DNA of 64,000 bases, from contig NZ_FORI01000002.1 in assembly GCF_900113965.1 (NCBI RefSeq), positions 124,001 through 188,000 on the forward strand, in the 5' to 3' direction. Below, piece by piece: positions 7,496 through 15,483 of the stretch. Under the pieces are notes generated by a model. It worked only from the letters and a program-made list of their open reading frames with translations. It had not been told where the DNA came from and searched no databases. This DNA comes from Treponema bryantii. Its GTDB lineage: Bacteria > Spirochaetota > Spirochaetia > Treponematales > Treponemataceae. The position numbers were made by a program, and so were the translations under genes. Position 1 is the stretch's first letter. The number at the start of each line of letters is the position of its first letter.

Positions 7496-8356
7496 TTATT
7501 TGATTTTGTCAGGATCACATGAATAGGTGAGTGGAATACCGTATACTTTTTCGTACACTTCCTTCCATGCTGCATAGTTTTTATCCTTAAGCATTTCCAT
7601 GTTTTCTTTTGTAGACTTTTCTGGATCAGGATAAATTGCAGGAAGGAAATGAAGAGTGTATTCCTGAATTGGGAATCCGTCTCCGCCAATTTTGTCTGAA
7701 TCATTCATTGTGATGAAAATTGGAAGAACCGGAACCTTGCTTTCAACAGCAAATTTAAAAGCACCCACAGTTAATGGACGAGGTTTTCTGTAATTCCACC
7801 ACATTCCCTGTTCTGCATAAACCAGAACTTTTTCTCCACGCTCAAGAAGAACCTTCATTGCTACCATGAAATTTTTCATTGTAGAAAAGTTTGCGCTGAG
7901 CGGAAGTGTGTTACAGTGACGGAAGAAAAAGCCGTAAAGGCCAGGGAAGTTTGTGTAGTTTCCTTCACGGATTACCTTCCACAAAACCTTTCCGTTTCCT
8001 CTGTACATATATGGAAAAAGTGCATAATGAATTGCAAAATTATCAAAAGGATTAAAATGATTGCAGGTAAGAATTGCACCAGAGTCTTTAATAGCCTCAT
8101 AGTTCTCAATACCTTCAATGCCTTTAATAACCATCTGGCCGTTTTTTACCAGATTATTGATAAAGCGCTTAGCCCCGATGTTTACAAAGAAAGTTGCAAT
8201 CTTGTTTGAAAGCTTCTTGTTAAGATAGTCGACCTTATCTGGAGTAAGGGGAATTGTAGGAGGATCTTCTTCTACATCCTTTGTGAACCAGCCGTTTTTT
8301 TCATATTCTTCAATTCGTGCTAAAACTTCGAGTCTGCCTTTATCTTTTTCAATCAT
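7496..8356 (-). CDS. PlsC-family lysophospholipid/glycolipid acyltransferase
   Basis: The product is 286 residues and has the canonical HX4D acyltransferase motif in TCNHFNPFDNF (about 98-108). Later blocks are LPLSANFSTMKNF, VLVYAEQGMWWNYRKPRPLTVGAF (the EG-type block) and VPVLPIFITM. It would transfer an acyl chain from acyl-ACP or acyl-CoA to a lysolipid or related acceptor at the inner membrane. The start overlaps the stop of the GT8 gene by four bases (ATGA type), implying translational coupling. No N-terminal membrane helix is evident, so it probably binds the membrane peripherally. Confidence 0.82.
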   Translation of the reverse strand: MIEKDKGRLEVLARIEEYEKNGWFTKDVEEDPPTIPLTPDKVDYLNKKLSNKIATFFVNIGAKRFINNLVKNGQMVIKGIEGIENYEAIKDSGAILTCNHFNPFDNFAIHYALFPYMYRGNGKVLWKVIREGNYTNFPGLYGFFFRHCNTLPLSANFSTMKNFMVAMKVLLERGEKVLVYAEQGMWWNYRKPRPLTVGAFKFAVESKVPVLPIFITMNDSDKIGGDGFPIQEYTLHFLPAIYPDPEKSTKENMEMLKDKNYAAWKEVYEKVYGIPLTYSCDPDKIK

Positions 8357-9384
8357 TTTTTCCGCCTGAAAATACTAGCATTAATAATAATTCTGAATCT
8401 GATGATTATAGCGATTCTCTGGAATAAACTCTGCCAGAAACCTTTTTTACCATCGGTTCTGTAATAGTTGTTAGGATCATCAGCATCTTCCTGAGCCATC
8501 TTTGAAAGGTTTTCCATAAGAAGTTCGTCTTTCTTTCTATCTTCATCTGTACGGGAATCTCTCATTGTAACAAGACGTCCGTAGAAGTCTGTCATCTTAG
8601 CATATTTCCAGAAGTTCTCTTCATAAAGAACATCCTTGTATTTCCAAGGTCTCCAGTTTATCTTCCAGTGAATGATTCTGAGGTCTTTATCATCAAAATC
8701 ATCATTCTTATATGAAGTTTTATTCCAGCCAAGATTAAGCTTCTTTACATTTCCCTTACAAAGAACGTTCAGATAGTCTTCATCCTGAACAACGCGGAAA
8801 GTATAGCGGTTCAAAAGGTCAACAAAGCGTTCTGCAATGAGCTTGTTTCTCCAGCGGCGGCAGTTGATAAGAAGAATTCCGGCATTGAAATATTCTTTAC
8901 GGTTAATTCCGTCTGCCTGTTCAACATAGTTACCGAATACTTCAAAAGTCTGCATAACCTCTTCCTGAGCGGCAGCAACATAGTATCCGTGAATCTGTGT
9001 ATTATAAAGCTCGCTTACATCTCCAAGAACTGTAATATCACAGTCGAGGTATAAAACCTTATCATACTGAGGGAAAAGATTTGGAATAAAAATACGGTAG
9101 TAAGTTTCCTTTGAATAATAATCACGAAGATGGAACATGTCCTGAACTTTATCAAGTTCTTTTGAAAGCTGAACAAATTCAATTGAACAGTTTTCTATTT
9201 CGTGTTTTTTAATACTGTTGATATTTTCATCAGAAAGATGTGAAGTTAGTACGTAAATCTTATAAAAGTTTTCTTTTGATGCATTATCAAGTAAGGATGC
9301 AAGTGCAACTGTCAAAAATGGAACATAGTTGTCATCGGTTGCAAAGCAGATTGGTATTTTCTGTTTGTAAGTCTTTTTGCTCAT
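8353..9384 (-). CDS. Glycosyltransferase family 8 protein
   Basis: The 343-residue product opens with IPICFATDDNYVPFLTVALASLL, the classic GT8 N-terminus. The DxD motif is in KVLYLDCDITVLGDVSELY, the acceptor block is YFNAGILLINCRRWR, and the C-terminal IIHWKINWRPWKY corresponds to the family HxxGxxKPW motif with substitutions. The last 30 residues are basic and hydrophobic (QSLFQRIAIIIRFRIIINASIF), which suggests membrane attachment. It is the first gene of the 9384-to-6892 minus-strand group. No Shine-Dalgarno sequence precedes the ATG; a TTGACT-N17-TAATAT promoter ends nine bases upstream. Confidence 0.87.
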   Translation of the reverse strand: MSKKTYKQKIPICFATDDNYVPFLTVALASLLDNASKENFYKIYVLTSHLSDENINSIKKHEIENCSIEFVQLSKELDKVQDMFHLRDYYSKETYYRIFIPNLFPQYDKVLYLDCDITVLGDVSELYNTQIHGYYVAAAQEEVMQTFEVFGNYVEQADGINRKEYFNAGILLINCRRWRNKLIAERFVDLLNRYTFRVVQDEDYLNVLCKGNVKKLNLGWNKTSYKNDDFDDKDLRIIHWKINWRPWKYKDVLYEENFWKYAKMTDFYGRLVTMRDSRTDEDRKKDELLMENLSKMAQEDADDPNNYYRTDGKKGFWQSLFQRIAIIIRFRIIINASIFRRKK

Positions 9385-9393
9385 AACTATATA

Positions 9394-9422
9394 ATATTAT
9401 TTGATAAAAGGTGATTAGTCAA
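9394..9422 (-). promoter_or_regulatory. Promoter immediately upstream of the GT8 gene
   Basis: On the minus strand TTGACT, a 17-base spacer and TAATAT are followed after nine bases by the ATG at 9384. There is no ribosome-binding site in the remaining bases, so the transcript is probably leaderless or nearly so. Confidence 0.55.
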
Positions 9423-9433
9423 TCTTATTGTAG

Positions 9434-9492
9434 GTCATCCCGAACTTGTTTCGGGATCTGGTAATGAGATGCTGAAACAAGTTCAGCATGAC
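9434..9492. repeat. Composite palindromic repeat (type C, GTCATCCCGAACTTGTTTCGGGATC family)
   Basis: Two small palindromes face each other: GTCATCCCGAACTTGTTTCG with GGATCT, then GGTAATG, then AGATGCTGAAACAAGTTCAG with CATGAC. The outer ends are inverted copies and each half folds on itself, so the RNA could form two short hairpins or one long one. It lies in the 212-bp divergent gap between the GT8 gene and ileS. Confidence 0.8.
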
Positions 9493-9548
9493 GGATTAAG
9501 TCCTGCAATGACAATTATTAATATATAGAACAAAATCAATTTTTATGC

Positions 9549-9554
9549 TAAAAT
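9549..9554 (+). promoter_or_regulatory. Candidate extended -10 promoter for ileS
   Basis: TGCTAAAAT matches an extended -10 element (TGnTAAAAT). No good -35 is seen. It would give a leader of about 35 bases ending in the AAGGA ribosome-binding site at 9585-9589. Confidence 0.35.
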
Positions 9555-9596
9555 ATGAAGATTATAAATAATATCATAATATATAAGGACACATTC

Positions 9597-12500
9597 ATGA
9601 GTTTCAAACCGGTTGATCCAAAAGTTGATTTTCCTAAACAGGAAGAATCAGTATTAAAATTCTGGCAGGACAATGATATCTTCAAAAAGTCAGTAAGCCA
9701 GAGAGAAGGGGCAGAGGACTTTGTTTTCTATGACGGTCCTCCGTTTGCTACAGGACTCCCACACTTCGGACATTTCATTCCATCAACCATTAAAGATATT
9801 ATTCCACGCTATCAGACAATGAAGGGAAAACGCGTTGAGCGCCGCTTCGGCTGGGACTGCCACGGTCTTCCTGTTGAAAACCTGATTGAAAAAGAACTCG
9901 GCCTCAATTCTAAGCACGAAATTGAAAACTACGGAATCGATAAGTTCAACGAAGCTTGTCAGGCATCGGTTCTTAAATATACATCAGAATGGCGCAAGAC
10001 AATTACCCGTATGGGACGCTGGGTTGATTTTGACAACGACTACAAAACAATGAACCCAGAGTTCATGGAATCTATCTGGTGGGTTGCAAAATCTCTCTGG
10101 GATAAAGGTCTTATCTACGAAGGAAAATATATTCTTCCTTACTGTCCACGCTGTTCAACTGTTCTTTCTACACACGAACTTGCTCAGGGCTATAAAGATG
10201 TTCAGGACCAGACTGTAACTGTACGCTTTAAGGTTACTAAGGCACCTGCTGGTGTAAATGATCCTGATATGGCAAATGGAAAGACATACTTCCTCGCATG
10301 GACAACAACTCCATGGACATTGCCTTCAAACCTCGGTCTTTGTATGGGACCAGAAATTGACTATGTAAAGATTTTGGATAAAGAAAGCGGAGACTACTAC
10401 ATCTTTGCTGAAGCCCGTTTGAGCGCTTACTATAAAGACGAAGCTGGTTATGAGATAATCTACCGCCATAAGGGTAAGGAATTCATTGATGCTGAATATG
10501 AACCATTGTTCCCTTACTTTGCTGAACTCAAAGATCCTGCAAAGTGTGCAGAAATTTCTGAACAGAAATGCGAAAAGGGTGCTTTCCGTATGTTCAATGC
10601 AGACTACGTTTCTACAGAAGACGGTACTGGTATTGTTCATATTGCTCCAGCATTCGGTGAAGAAGATAACAAGGTATTCCGTGGTTCTGGTGTTCCAAAC
10701 GTAGAACCAATCGATGCTGAATGTAAGTTCACAAAAGAAGTTCCAGACTATCAGGGACTCTTTGTAAAAGATGCAGATAAAGAAATCATGAAACGCCTTA
10801 AGGACGAAGGAAAACTCGTTAAGAGAGATTCTATCGTTCACTCATATCCACACTGCTGGAGATGTGGTTCTCCATTGATTTATCGTGGTATTGGTTCATG
10901 GTTTGTAAAAGTAGCTGATTATCATGATGTACTTCTCCGCGCTAACAGCAAAATCAACTGGCAGCCTGCACACATTAAGGAAGGCCGCTTTGGTAAGTGG
11001 CTTGCCGGCGCACGCGACTGGGCTGTAAGCCGTAACCGCTACTGGGGTAACCCTATTCCTATCTGGCGCTGTGATGACCCTGACTGTAAGCACACTCTCT
11101 GTGTAGGAAGCCGCCAGGAGCTTAAGGACCTTAGCGGAACTTATCCAGATGACCTTCACAAGCAGTTTGTTGATAAAATCACTTTCAAGTGTCCAAAGTG
11201 CGGAAAAGGTACAATGAAGCGTATTCCAGAAGTATTTGACTGCTGGTTTGAATCAGGCTCTATGCCTTACGCTCAGGTACATTATCCATTTGAAAATAAA
11301 GAGAAGTTTGAAAAGAACTTCCCTGCAAACTTCATCTCAGAAGGTCTCGACCAGACCCGCGGATGGTTCTATACACTTACAGTTCTTGCTGCTCAGCTTT
11401 TCGATAAGCCTGCATTCGAAAACTGTATCGTAAACGGTATTGTTCTTGCAGAAGACGGACGCAAGATGTCTAAGTCTTTGCGCAACTATACAGACCCTGT
11501 AGAAGCAATCAACAAGTTTGGTGCAGATGCAATCCGTCTTTTCCTCATGCACTCAGCAGTTGTTAAGGCAGATGAAATCCGCTACTCAGACGCAGGTGTT
11601 CGCGACGTACTTAAATCAATCATCATTCCTTGGTGGAACTCTTACTCATTCTTTGTAACTTATGCAAATATTGATAATGTTGCTCCAACAGGTCATATGT
11701 TTGATTCAAAGCTTCCATCAAATCCTCTTGATGCATGGCTTCTTTCTATAACACAGAAACTCATTGTAGATGTAAGTTCTGCACTCGATGCTTACGATCT
11801 TTCTGGATCTATCGACCCAATCATAAACTTCATCGACGAGCTTAATAACTGGTATATCCGCCGCAGCCGCCGCCGCTTCTGGAAATCAGAAAACGACAAC
11901 GACAAGGCAGAAGCATACGAATCACTTTATATTGCTCTTAAGACTCTTACACAGGTTGCTGCTCCATTTGTTCCATTTATTACTGAAGAAATGTTCCAGA
12001 ACCTTAAGACTTCAGAAGACAAGGAATCAGTTCACCTCTGTGATTATCCAACTCCTAACAAGGCATGGATTAACGAAGAACTTGAGTTCAAGATGGCAAC
12101 TGTACAGAAGGCCGTTTCTATGGGACACAGCCTCCGCAATCAGTTCAACCTCAAGAACCGTCAGCCACTTGCAAGCGTTGCTCTTGTAACACGCAACCCA
12201 AGCGAAAAGACTGTACTTTCAGAAATGCAGGATACAATCGCAGAAGAGCTTAATGTTAAGAAAGTTGAATTCCACGACCGTGAAGACGAACTTGTTGAGT
12301 ACAAGGCTAAGGCAAACTTCAAGGTTCTTGGTAAGGAACTCGGACCTCTTATGAAGCAGGCTGCCGGAATCATCCAGACTCTTTCTAACGAACAGATTCA
12401 GTCAATTCTTGAAGGAACTAAGCTTTCTATTGATGTTGCCGGAACTACAGTTGAACTCAACGAAGAAAAGGTAATTGTAGAACGCTTTGAAAAAGATGAC

Positions 12501-12818
12501 CTTAAGGTTTTGAATGACGGAACTCTTACAGTTGGTCTTGATTCTAAGATTACAGACGAACTTAAGAAAGAAGGTTATGTACGTGACCTTATCCGCGGTA
12601 TTCAGAACCAGCGTAAGGAAAACGGTTACAATGTAACTGATAGAATTACTCTTGAGCTTGGCGGAGACGCTGATCTCGAAGCTGCTTATAAGATGTTTGC
12701 AGACTTTATTTCCGGAGAAACTCTTGCAGAAAAAACAAGCTGGAACTCAAGTCTTTCAGACGCTTATGAAGTAGAAGCTGATGATAAGAAGTGGAGTTTC
12801 AAGATTGAAAAAGCTTAA
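9597..12818 (+). CDS. ileS: Isoleucyl-tRNA synthetase
   Basis: It charges tRNA-Ile in the cytosol. The start is the ATG at 9597 with AAGGA upstream, giving MSFKPVDPKVDFPKQEESVLKFW and 1,073 residues; an upstream in-frame ATG at 9555 lacks a ribosome-binding site. The class I signatures are present: PPFATGLPHFGH (HIGH) and DGRKMSKSLRNY (KMSKS). The editing domain is in between (for example AWTTTPWTLPSNLGL). The long form and sequence such as YCPRCSTVLSTHE resemble the eukaryote-like IleRS clade, known in other bacteria for mupirocin insensitivity; that assignment is from memory. Its 3' end overlaps the start of the next gene. Confidence 0.95.
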   Translation: MSFKPVDPKVDFPKQEESVLKFWQDNDIFKKSVSQREGAEDFVFYDGPPFATGLPHFGHFIPSTIKDIIPRYQTMKGKRVERRFGWDCHGLPVENLIEKELGLNSKHEIENYGIDKFNEACQASVLKYTSEWRKTITRMGRWVDFDNDYKTMNPEFMESIWWVAKSLWDKGLIYEGKYILPYCPRCSTVLSTHELAQGYKDVQDQTVTVRFKVTKAPAGVNDPDMANGKTYFLAWTTTPWTLPSNLGLCMGPEIDYVKILDKESGDYYIFAEARLSAYYKDEAGYEIIYRHKGKEFIDAEYEPLFPYFAELKDPAKCAEISEQKCEKGAFRMFNADYVSTEDGTGIVHIAPAFGEEDNKVFRGSGVPNVEPIDAECKFTKEVPDYQGLFVKDADKEIMKRLKDEGKLVKRDSIVHSYPHCWRCGSPLIYRGIGSWFVKVADYHDVLLRANSKINWQPAHIKEGRFGKWLAGARDWAVSRNRYWGNPIPIWRCDDPDCKHTLCVGSRQELKDLSGTYPDDLHKQFVDKITFKCPKCGKGTMKRIPEVFDCWFESGSMPYAQVHYPFENKEKFEKNFPANFISEGLDQTRGWFYTLTVLAAQLFDKPAFENCIVNGIVLAEDGRKMSKSLRNYTDPVEAINKFGADAIRLFLMHSAVVKADEIRYSDAGVRDVLKSIIIPWWNSYSFFVTYANIDNVAPTGHMFDSKLPSNPLDAWLLSITQKLIVDVSSALDAYDLSGSIDPIINFIDELNNWYIRRSRRRFWKSENDNDKAEAYESLYIALKTLTQVAAPFVPFITEEMFQNLKTSEDKESVHLCDYPTPNKAWINEELEFKMATVQKAVSMGHSLRNQFNLKNRQPLASVALVTRNPSEKTVLSEMQDTIAEELNVKKVEFHDREDELVEYKAKANFKVLGKELGPLMKQAAGIIQTLSNEQIQSILEGTKLSIDVAGTTVELNEEKVIVERFEKDDLKVLNDGTLTVGLDSKITDELKKEGYVRDLIRGIQNQRKENGYNVTDRITLELGGDADLEAAYKMFADFISGETLAEKTSWNSSLSDAYEVEADDKKWSFKIEKA

Positions 12819-13701
12819 TTGGCGTAAATGTCATGCTGGACTCGTTTCAGCATCTTTAATCTTTTTCCTCCTGTTTGCAGGCTGTAAATCTGCACCTGCA
12901 GGCAGACCTGTTGATGCTCTGGAATTAATTGATGACCAGAGTTCATTCTACATCGCAGTACCAAAAGCTGCTGATAATGTTCTTATTGAACGAATTATCA
13001 CCGGTTTTTATGAAGGTGCTTCAGAAGCTGATGCTAAAATGATTGCAGACCGTGTAAATAAAGTTTACTGCGGTCTCAATCGTTCAAAGCATGGAACAGA
13101 AGTGCAGGCTTCTGTAGACGGAAATATTCCGGCAAAACTTCTTCCAAAAGTTCTTAATGAAAAGAAGGGCTGGATTATTTCTGATTATACTCCTGCTTCA
13201 AGTGTAAACAGATACAAGGTTTATACCGGACCTGTTGAAATGTCTTTCCCATCATCAAATCTGGCATGTATAGGTCGTAATCTTGAAGGAATGATTGATA
13301 AGTATGATTCACTTTCAATTCTTCCATCAGACGACACAACAGAATTATATTCAGATTTAGATCCAGAACTGACATCTTATCTTAAGGGCGCTGAAAACGA
13401 AATCCGTTTTTTTGCTAATAAGCCTCAGTCATTTCTTACAATTCTTACAGGGGCTCAGCTTGACCTTAAGTTAATTGATGTAAAGGGAAGTTTCACAACT
13501 GATCTAAAACATCCTAATCAGTATTTTCTTGATTTAGACTTCCGCTTTAAGAACGGAACCTTCCTCAAGGCCGGAAGAACTCTTTTGATTCTTGCATTCG
13601 GTCTTACAAACTCACAGGAAGAAATTATCGGAGACAGTGAACTTTTAATTAATGATATCAGAATAGATAAACAACAGTTGTATAAACTGTTATCATTATA
13701 A
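12805..13701 (+). CDS. Lipoprotein of unknown function
   Basis: I do not recognise the family. A TTG start at 12805 with GGAG eight bases upstream gives a lipoprotein signal peptide (basic KKLNWRK, hydrophobic stretch, FAGC lipobox) and a product of about 298 residues; an ATG at 12781 would add eight residues and has no clear ribosome-binding site. The gene overlaps ileS by 14 bases. The stretch encoding CHAGLVSASL is itself a type C repeat sequence (GTCATGCTGGACTCGTTTCA), so part of the signal peptide derives from the repeat. The mature protein looks like mixed alpha/beta with no repeats and is probably anchored in the periplasm. Confidence 0.78.
   Translation: MKKLNWRKCHAGLVSASLIFFLLFAGCKSAPAGRPVDALELIDDQSSFYIAVPKAADNVLIERIITGFYEGASEADAKMIADRVNKVYCGLNRSKHGTEVQASVDGNIPAKLLPKVLNEKKGWIISDYTPASSVNRYKVYTGPVEMSFPSSNLACIGRNLEGMIDKYDSLSILPSDDTTELYSDLDPELTSYLKGAENEIRFFANKPQSFLTILTGAQLDLKLIDVKGSFTTDLKHPNQYFLDLDFRFKNGTFLKAGRTLLILAFGLTNSQEEIIGDSELLINDIRIDKQQLYKLLSL
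12829..12855. repeat. Type C repeat unit inside a signal-peptide coding region
   Basis: GTCATGCTGGACTCGTTTCA followed by GCATC matches the half-unit GTCATGCTGAACTTGTTTCA(GCATCT) seen inverted at 9466-9492, with two substitutions. It is translated in frame. Confidence 0.65.
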
Positions 13702-13709
13702 AAATAACA

Positions 13710-13773
13710 GTGGTTGAGCCTGTCGAAACCACATATAAACTAAAAGCAGGTGGTTTCGACAAGCTCAACCACC
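13710..13773. repeat. Paired type B palindromic repeats
   Basis: GTGGTTGAGCCTGTCGAAAC(CAC) at 13710-13732 and GGTGGTTTCGACAAGCTCAA(CCACC) at 13749-13773 are inverted copies separated by an AT-rich 16 bases. The RNA can form a strong hairpin between two codirectional genes, with the upp ribosome-binding site starting just after it. Confidence 0.8.
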
Positions 13774-13791
13774 GCAGAGGAAATAAACAAT

Positions 13792-14829
13792 ATGGCAGAA
13801 GACAATAAGATTATTCTTAAAGCAGAGGATTTGGACGGCTATCTTACTTCAGAAGATATGGCTGATTTGAAAAATCTTGAAGTTATGTTCAAGGAAACAA
13901 TGAAATCCTTTGAGCCAAAAGATGAAGCAAAAATCATCGAAGGTTATGATAAGCTTGGTCACGAAATGCAGAATATCTGTGCTAAGCATCCTAATATTAA
14001 AGTTTACTCTTTTGTAACAGAAGAGGGTGCTCACGCTGAATGTTCACGTGTAATTTCTAAGCTCCGCGACGAGCGTACAGACCATCAGGAATTTATGTAT
14101 TACAGCCAGCGCGCTTATGAAATGCTTTTCCGCATGGCTTATACAGATCAGCACTCAGATAAGAAGGGACACATCGTTGTTAAGACTCCTGTAACATTCC
14201 CTGTACAGAATTACGCTGTTCATAAGATTCCGGACATCGATCACAAAATTGAAAACACTGTAATGTGTGTAATGCTCCGCGGTGCTCTTCTTCCAAGTAT
14301 GATTATGTCTAAGGAAATCCAGGAATACTCAAGCCACGGATACAAAACTCCATTTGCGCTTTTCAAGATCAGCCGTAACGATACAAAGAACGAAGCTGAT
14401 ATGGAATATATCATGGACCTCAACAAATCATTCTTCAACCTTGATCAGCTCGACGGTAAAGATTTGATTTTTGCTGACCCGATGAACGCTACTGGTGGTT
14501 CTCTTGTTACTGTTGTTAAGTATCTTCAGAGCCAGGGCGTACGTCCAAAATCAATTGCTTTCTTCAATACAATTTCTACACTCAAAGGTTCAATCCGTGT
14601 AACTCGTGCTCTTGAAAACTGTACCTGCTACACACTCTGGATGGATCCAGTAATGAACGAAAAAGCTTATATTATGCCAGGACTTGGTGATGCAGGTGAC
14701 CGTCTTAATGGTTGTGATACTAAAGACGCTCCTCGCAACATGATTCAGCTTATTGCTGATTATGGTCATAACATTTCTGGTCTTTATAAATCACAGCTTT
14801 ATGAAATTGAAAAAATCGTTCTGGGCTAA
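13792..14829 (+). CDS. upp: Uracil phosphoribosyltransferase family protein with N-terminal extension
   Basis: UPRT converts uracil and PRPP to UMP in pyrimidine salvage. The C-terminal two thirds carry its signatures: a PRPP loop [11 protein letters not shown] and the uracil-binding block [20 protein letters not shown] (standard enzyme: [17 protein letters not shown]). At 345 residues the protein is about 135 longer than typical bacterial UPRT (near 208); the extra part is an N-terminal segment rich in acidic and helical sequence with no motif I know. The ATG at 13792 has GAGGA upstream, so upstream in-frame codons made of repeat sequence are not used. Substrate assignment by family only. 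Confidence 0.82.
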   Translation: MAEDNKIILKAEDLDGYLTSEDMADLKNLEVMFKETMKSFEPKDEAKIIEGYDKLGHEMQNICAKHPNIKVYSFVTEEGAHAECSRVISKLRDERTDHQEFMYYSQRAYEMLFRMAYTDQHSDKKGHIVVKTPVTFPVQNYAVHKIPDIDHKIENTVMCVMLRGALLPSMIMSKEIQEYSSHGYKTPFALFKISRNDTKNEADMEYIMDLNKSFFNLDQLDGKDLIFADPMNATGGSLVTVVKYLQSQGVRPKSIAFFNTISTLKGSIRVTRALENCTCYTLWMDPVMNEKAYIMPGLGDAGDRLNGCDTKDAPRNMIQLIADYGHNISGLYKSQLYEIEKIVLG

Positions 14830-15460
14830 GTTTTCAGCTTTAGCCTTAACAGTTTTACTTACCTCATGTGCTTCAACAAATCTCTCTGTTCCGGTTCCGG
14901 GACAGGGGGCAATAAAAACCCGTAATATTTATGCTGAATATTATACTCTTGGAGAATCTTACTTTAAGCTTGAAGATTATAAAAAAGCAGCAGAATATTA
15001 CGAGCTTGCAATGCGCAAGAAAGAGCAGTACTGGGCTGCTTATTACAAGCTTGCAAAATGCTATGTTTTCACTTCTGACTGGAACAACGCTCTTCCAATG
15101 TATAAAAAAATCCTTGAAAGAGATCCTGAAAACGCGTCTCTTAAAGCAAGCCTTGCCTACATCTATTCAATGAAAGGTGAGTTTTCAAACTCAATTCAGA
15201 TTTATGAAGAGCTTCTTTTACAGCAGCCTCATAATCAGGATTATCTGGAAAATTATCTTGCCGTAATGGCTGCAGATGATAAGAAGTTTGAGAAAAAGCA
15301 TGCAGAAAAATTTACTCAGGCCTACGAAACTTTAAAAGAAGAATATCCGGAAAATAAAAATCTAAAGACCTTCGAAGATAAATACAAAGAGCTTATGAAG
15401 ATTAAAGATGAAGAACCGGAAACTTCGGAAGAAACTGAATCAACTGAAGCGTCATCCTGA
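14801..15460 (+). CDS. TPR lipoprotein
   Basis: The 220-residue product has a lipoprotein signal ([23 protein letters not shown]) and then at least three tetratricopeptide units beginning [24 protein letters not shown], for example [24 protein letters not shown]. It is likely anchored in the periplasm and binds a partner protein. The ATG at 14801 (or TTG at 14807) lies inside the end of upp, which overlaps it by 29 bases; no ribosome-binding site is evident, so translational coupling is likely. The final codons (ASS, stop) lie in a palindromic repeat that supplies the stop codon. The C-terminus is rich in Glu, Thr and Ser. Confidence 0.82.
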   Translation: MKLKKSFWAKFSALALTVLLTSCASTNLSVPVPGQGAIKTRNIYAEYYTLGESYFKLEDYKKAAEYYELAMRKKEQYWAAYYKLAKCYVFTSDWNNALPMYKKILERDPENASLKASLAYIYSMKGEFSNSIQIYEELLLQQPHNQDYLENYLAVMAADDKKFEKKHAEKFTQAYETLKEEYPENKNLKTFEDKYKELMKIKDEEPETSEETESTEASS

Positions 15461-15477
15461 ACTTGTTTCAGGATGAC
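15451..15477. repeat. Type C palindrome forming a bidirectional terminator-like hairpin
   Basis: GTCATCCTGAA and TTCAGGATGAC form a perfect 11-bp stem around a five-base loop, between convergent genes. The stop codon of the TPR gene is its internal TGA. T-runs are lacking, so termination strength is uncertain. Confidence 0.8.
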
Positions 15478-15483
15478 AGTTAA

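Noticed and set aside
9555-9596. Upstream in-frame ATG as the ileS start
   Set aside because: The ATG at 9597 has a good AAGGA site and gives the expected IleRS N-terminus; the earlier one has no such site and adds Ile/Asn-rich residues.
10326-10841. Minus-strand open frame of 171 codons
   Set aside because: It lies wholly within ileS editing-domain sequence and has a shadow-like composition.
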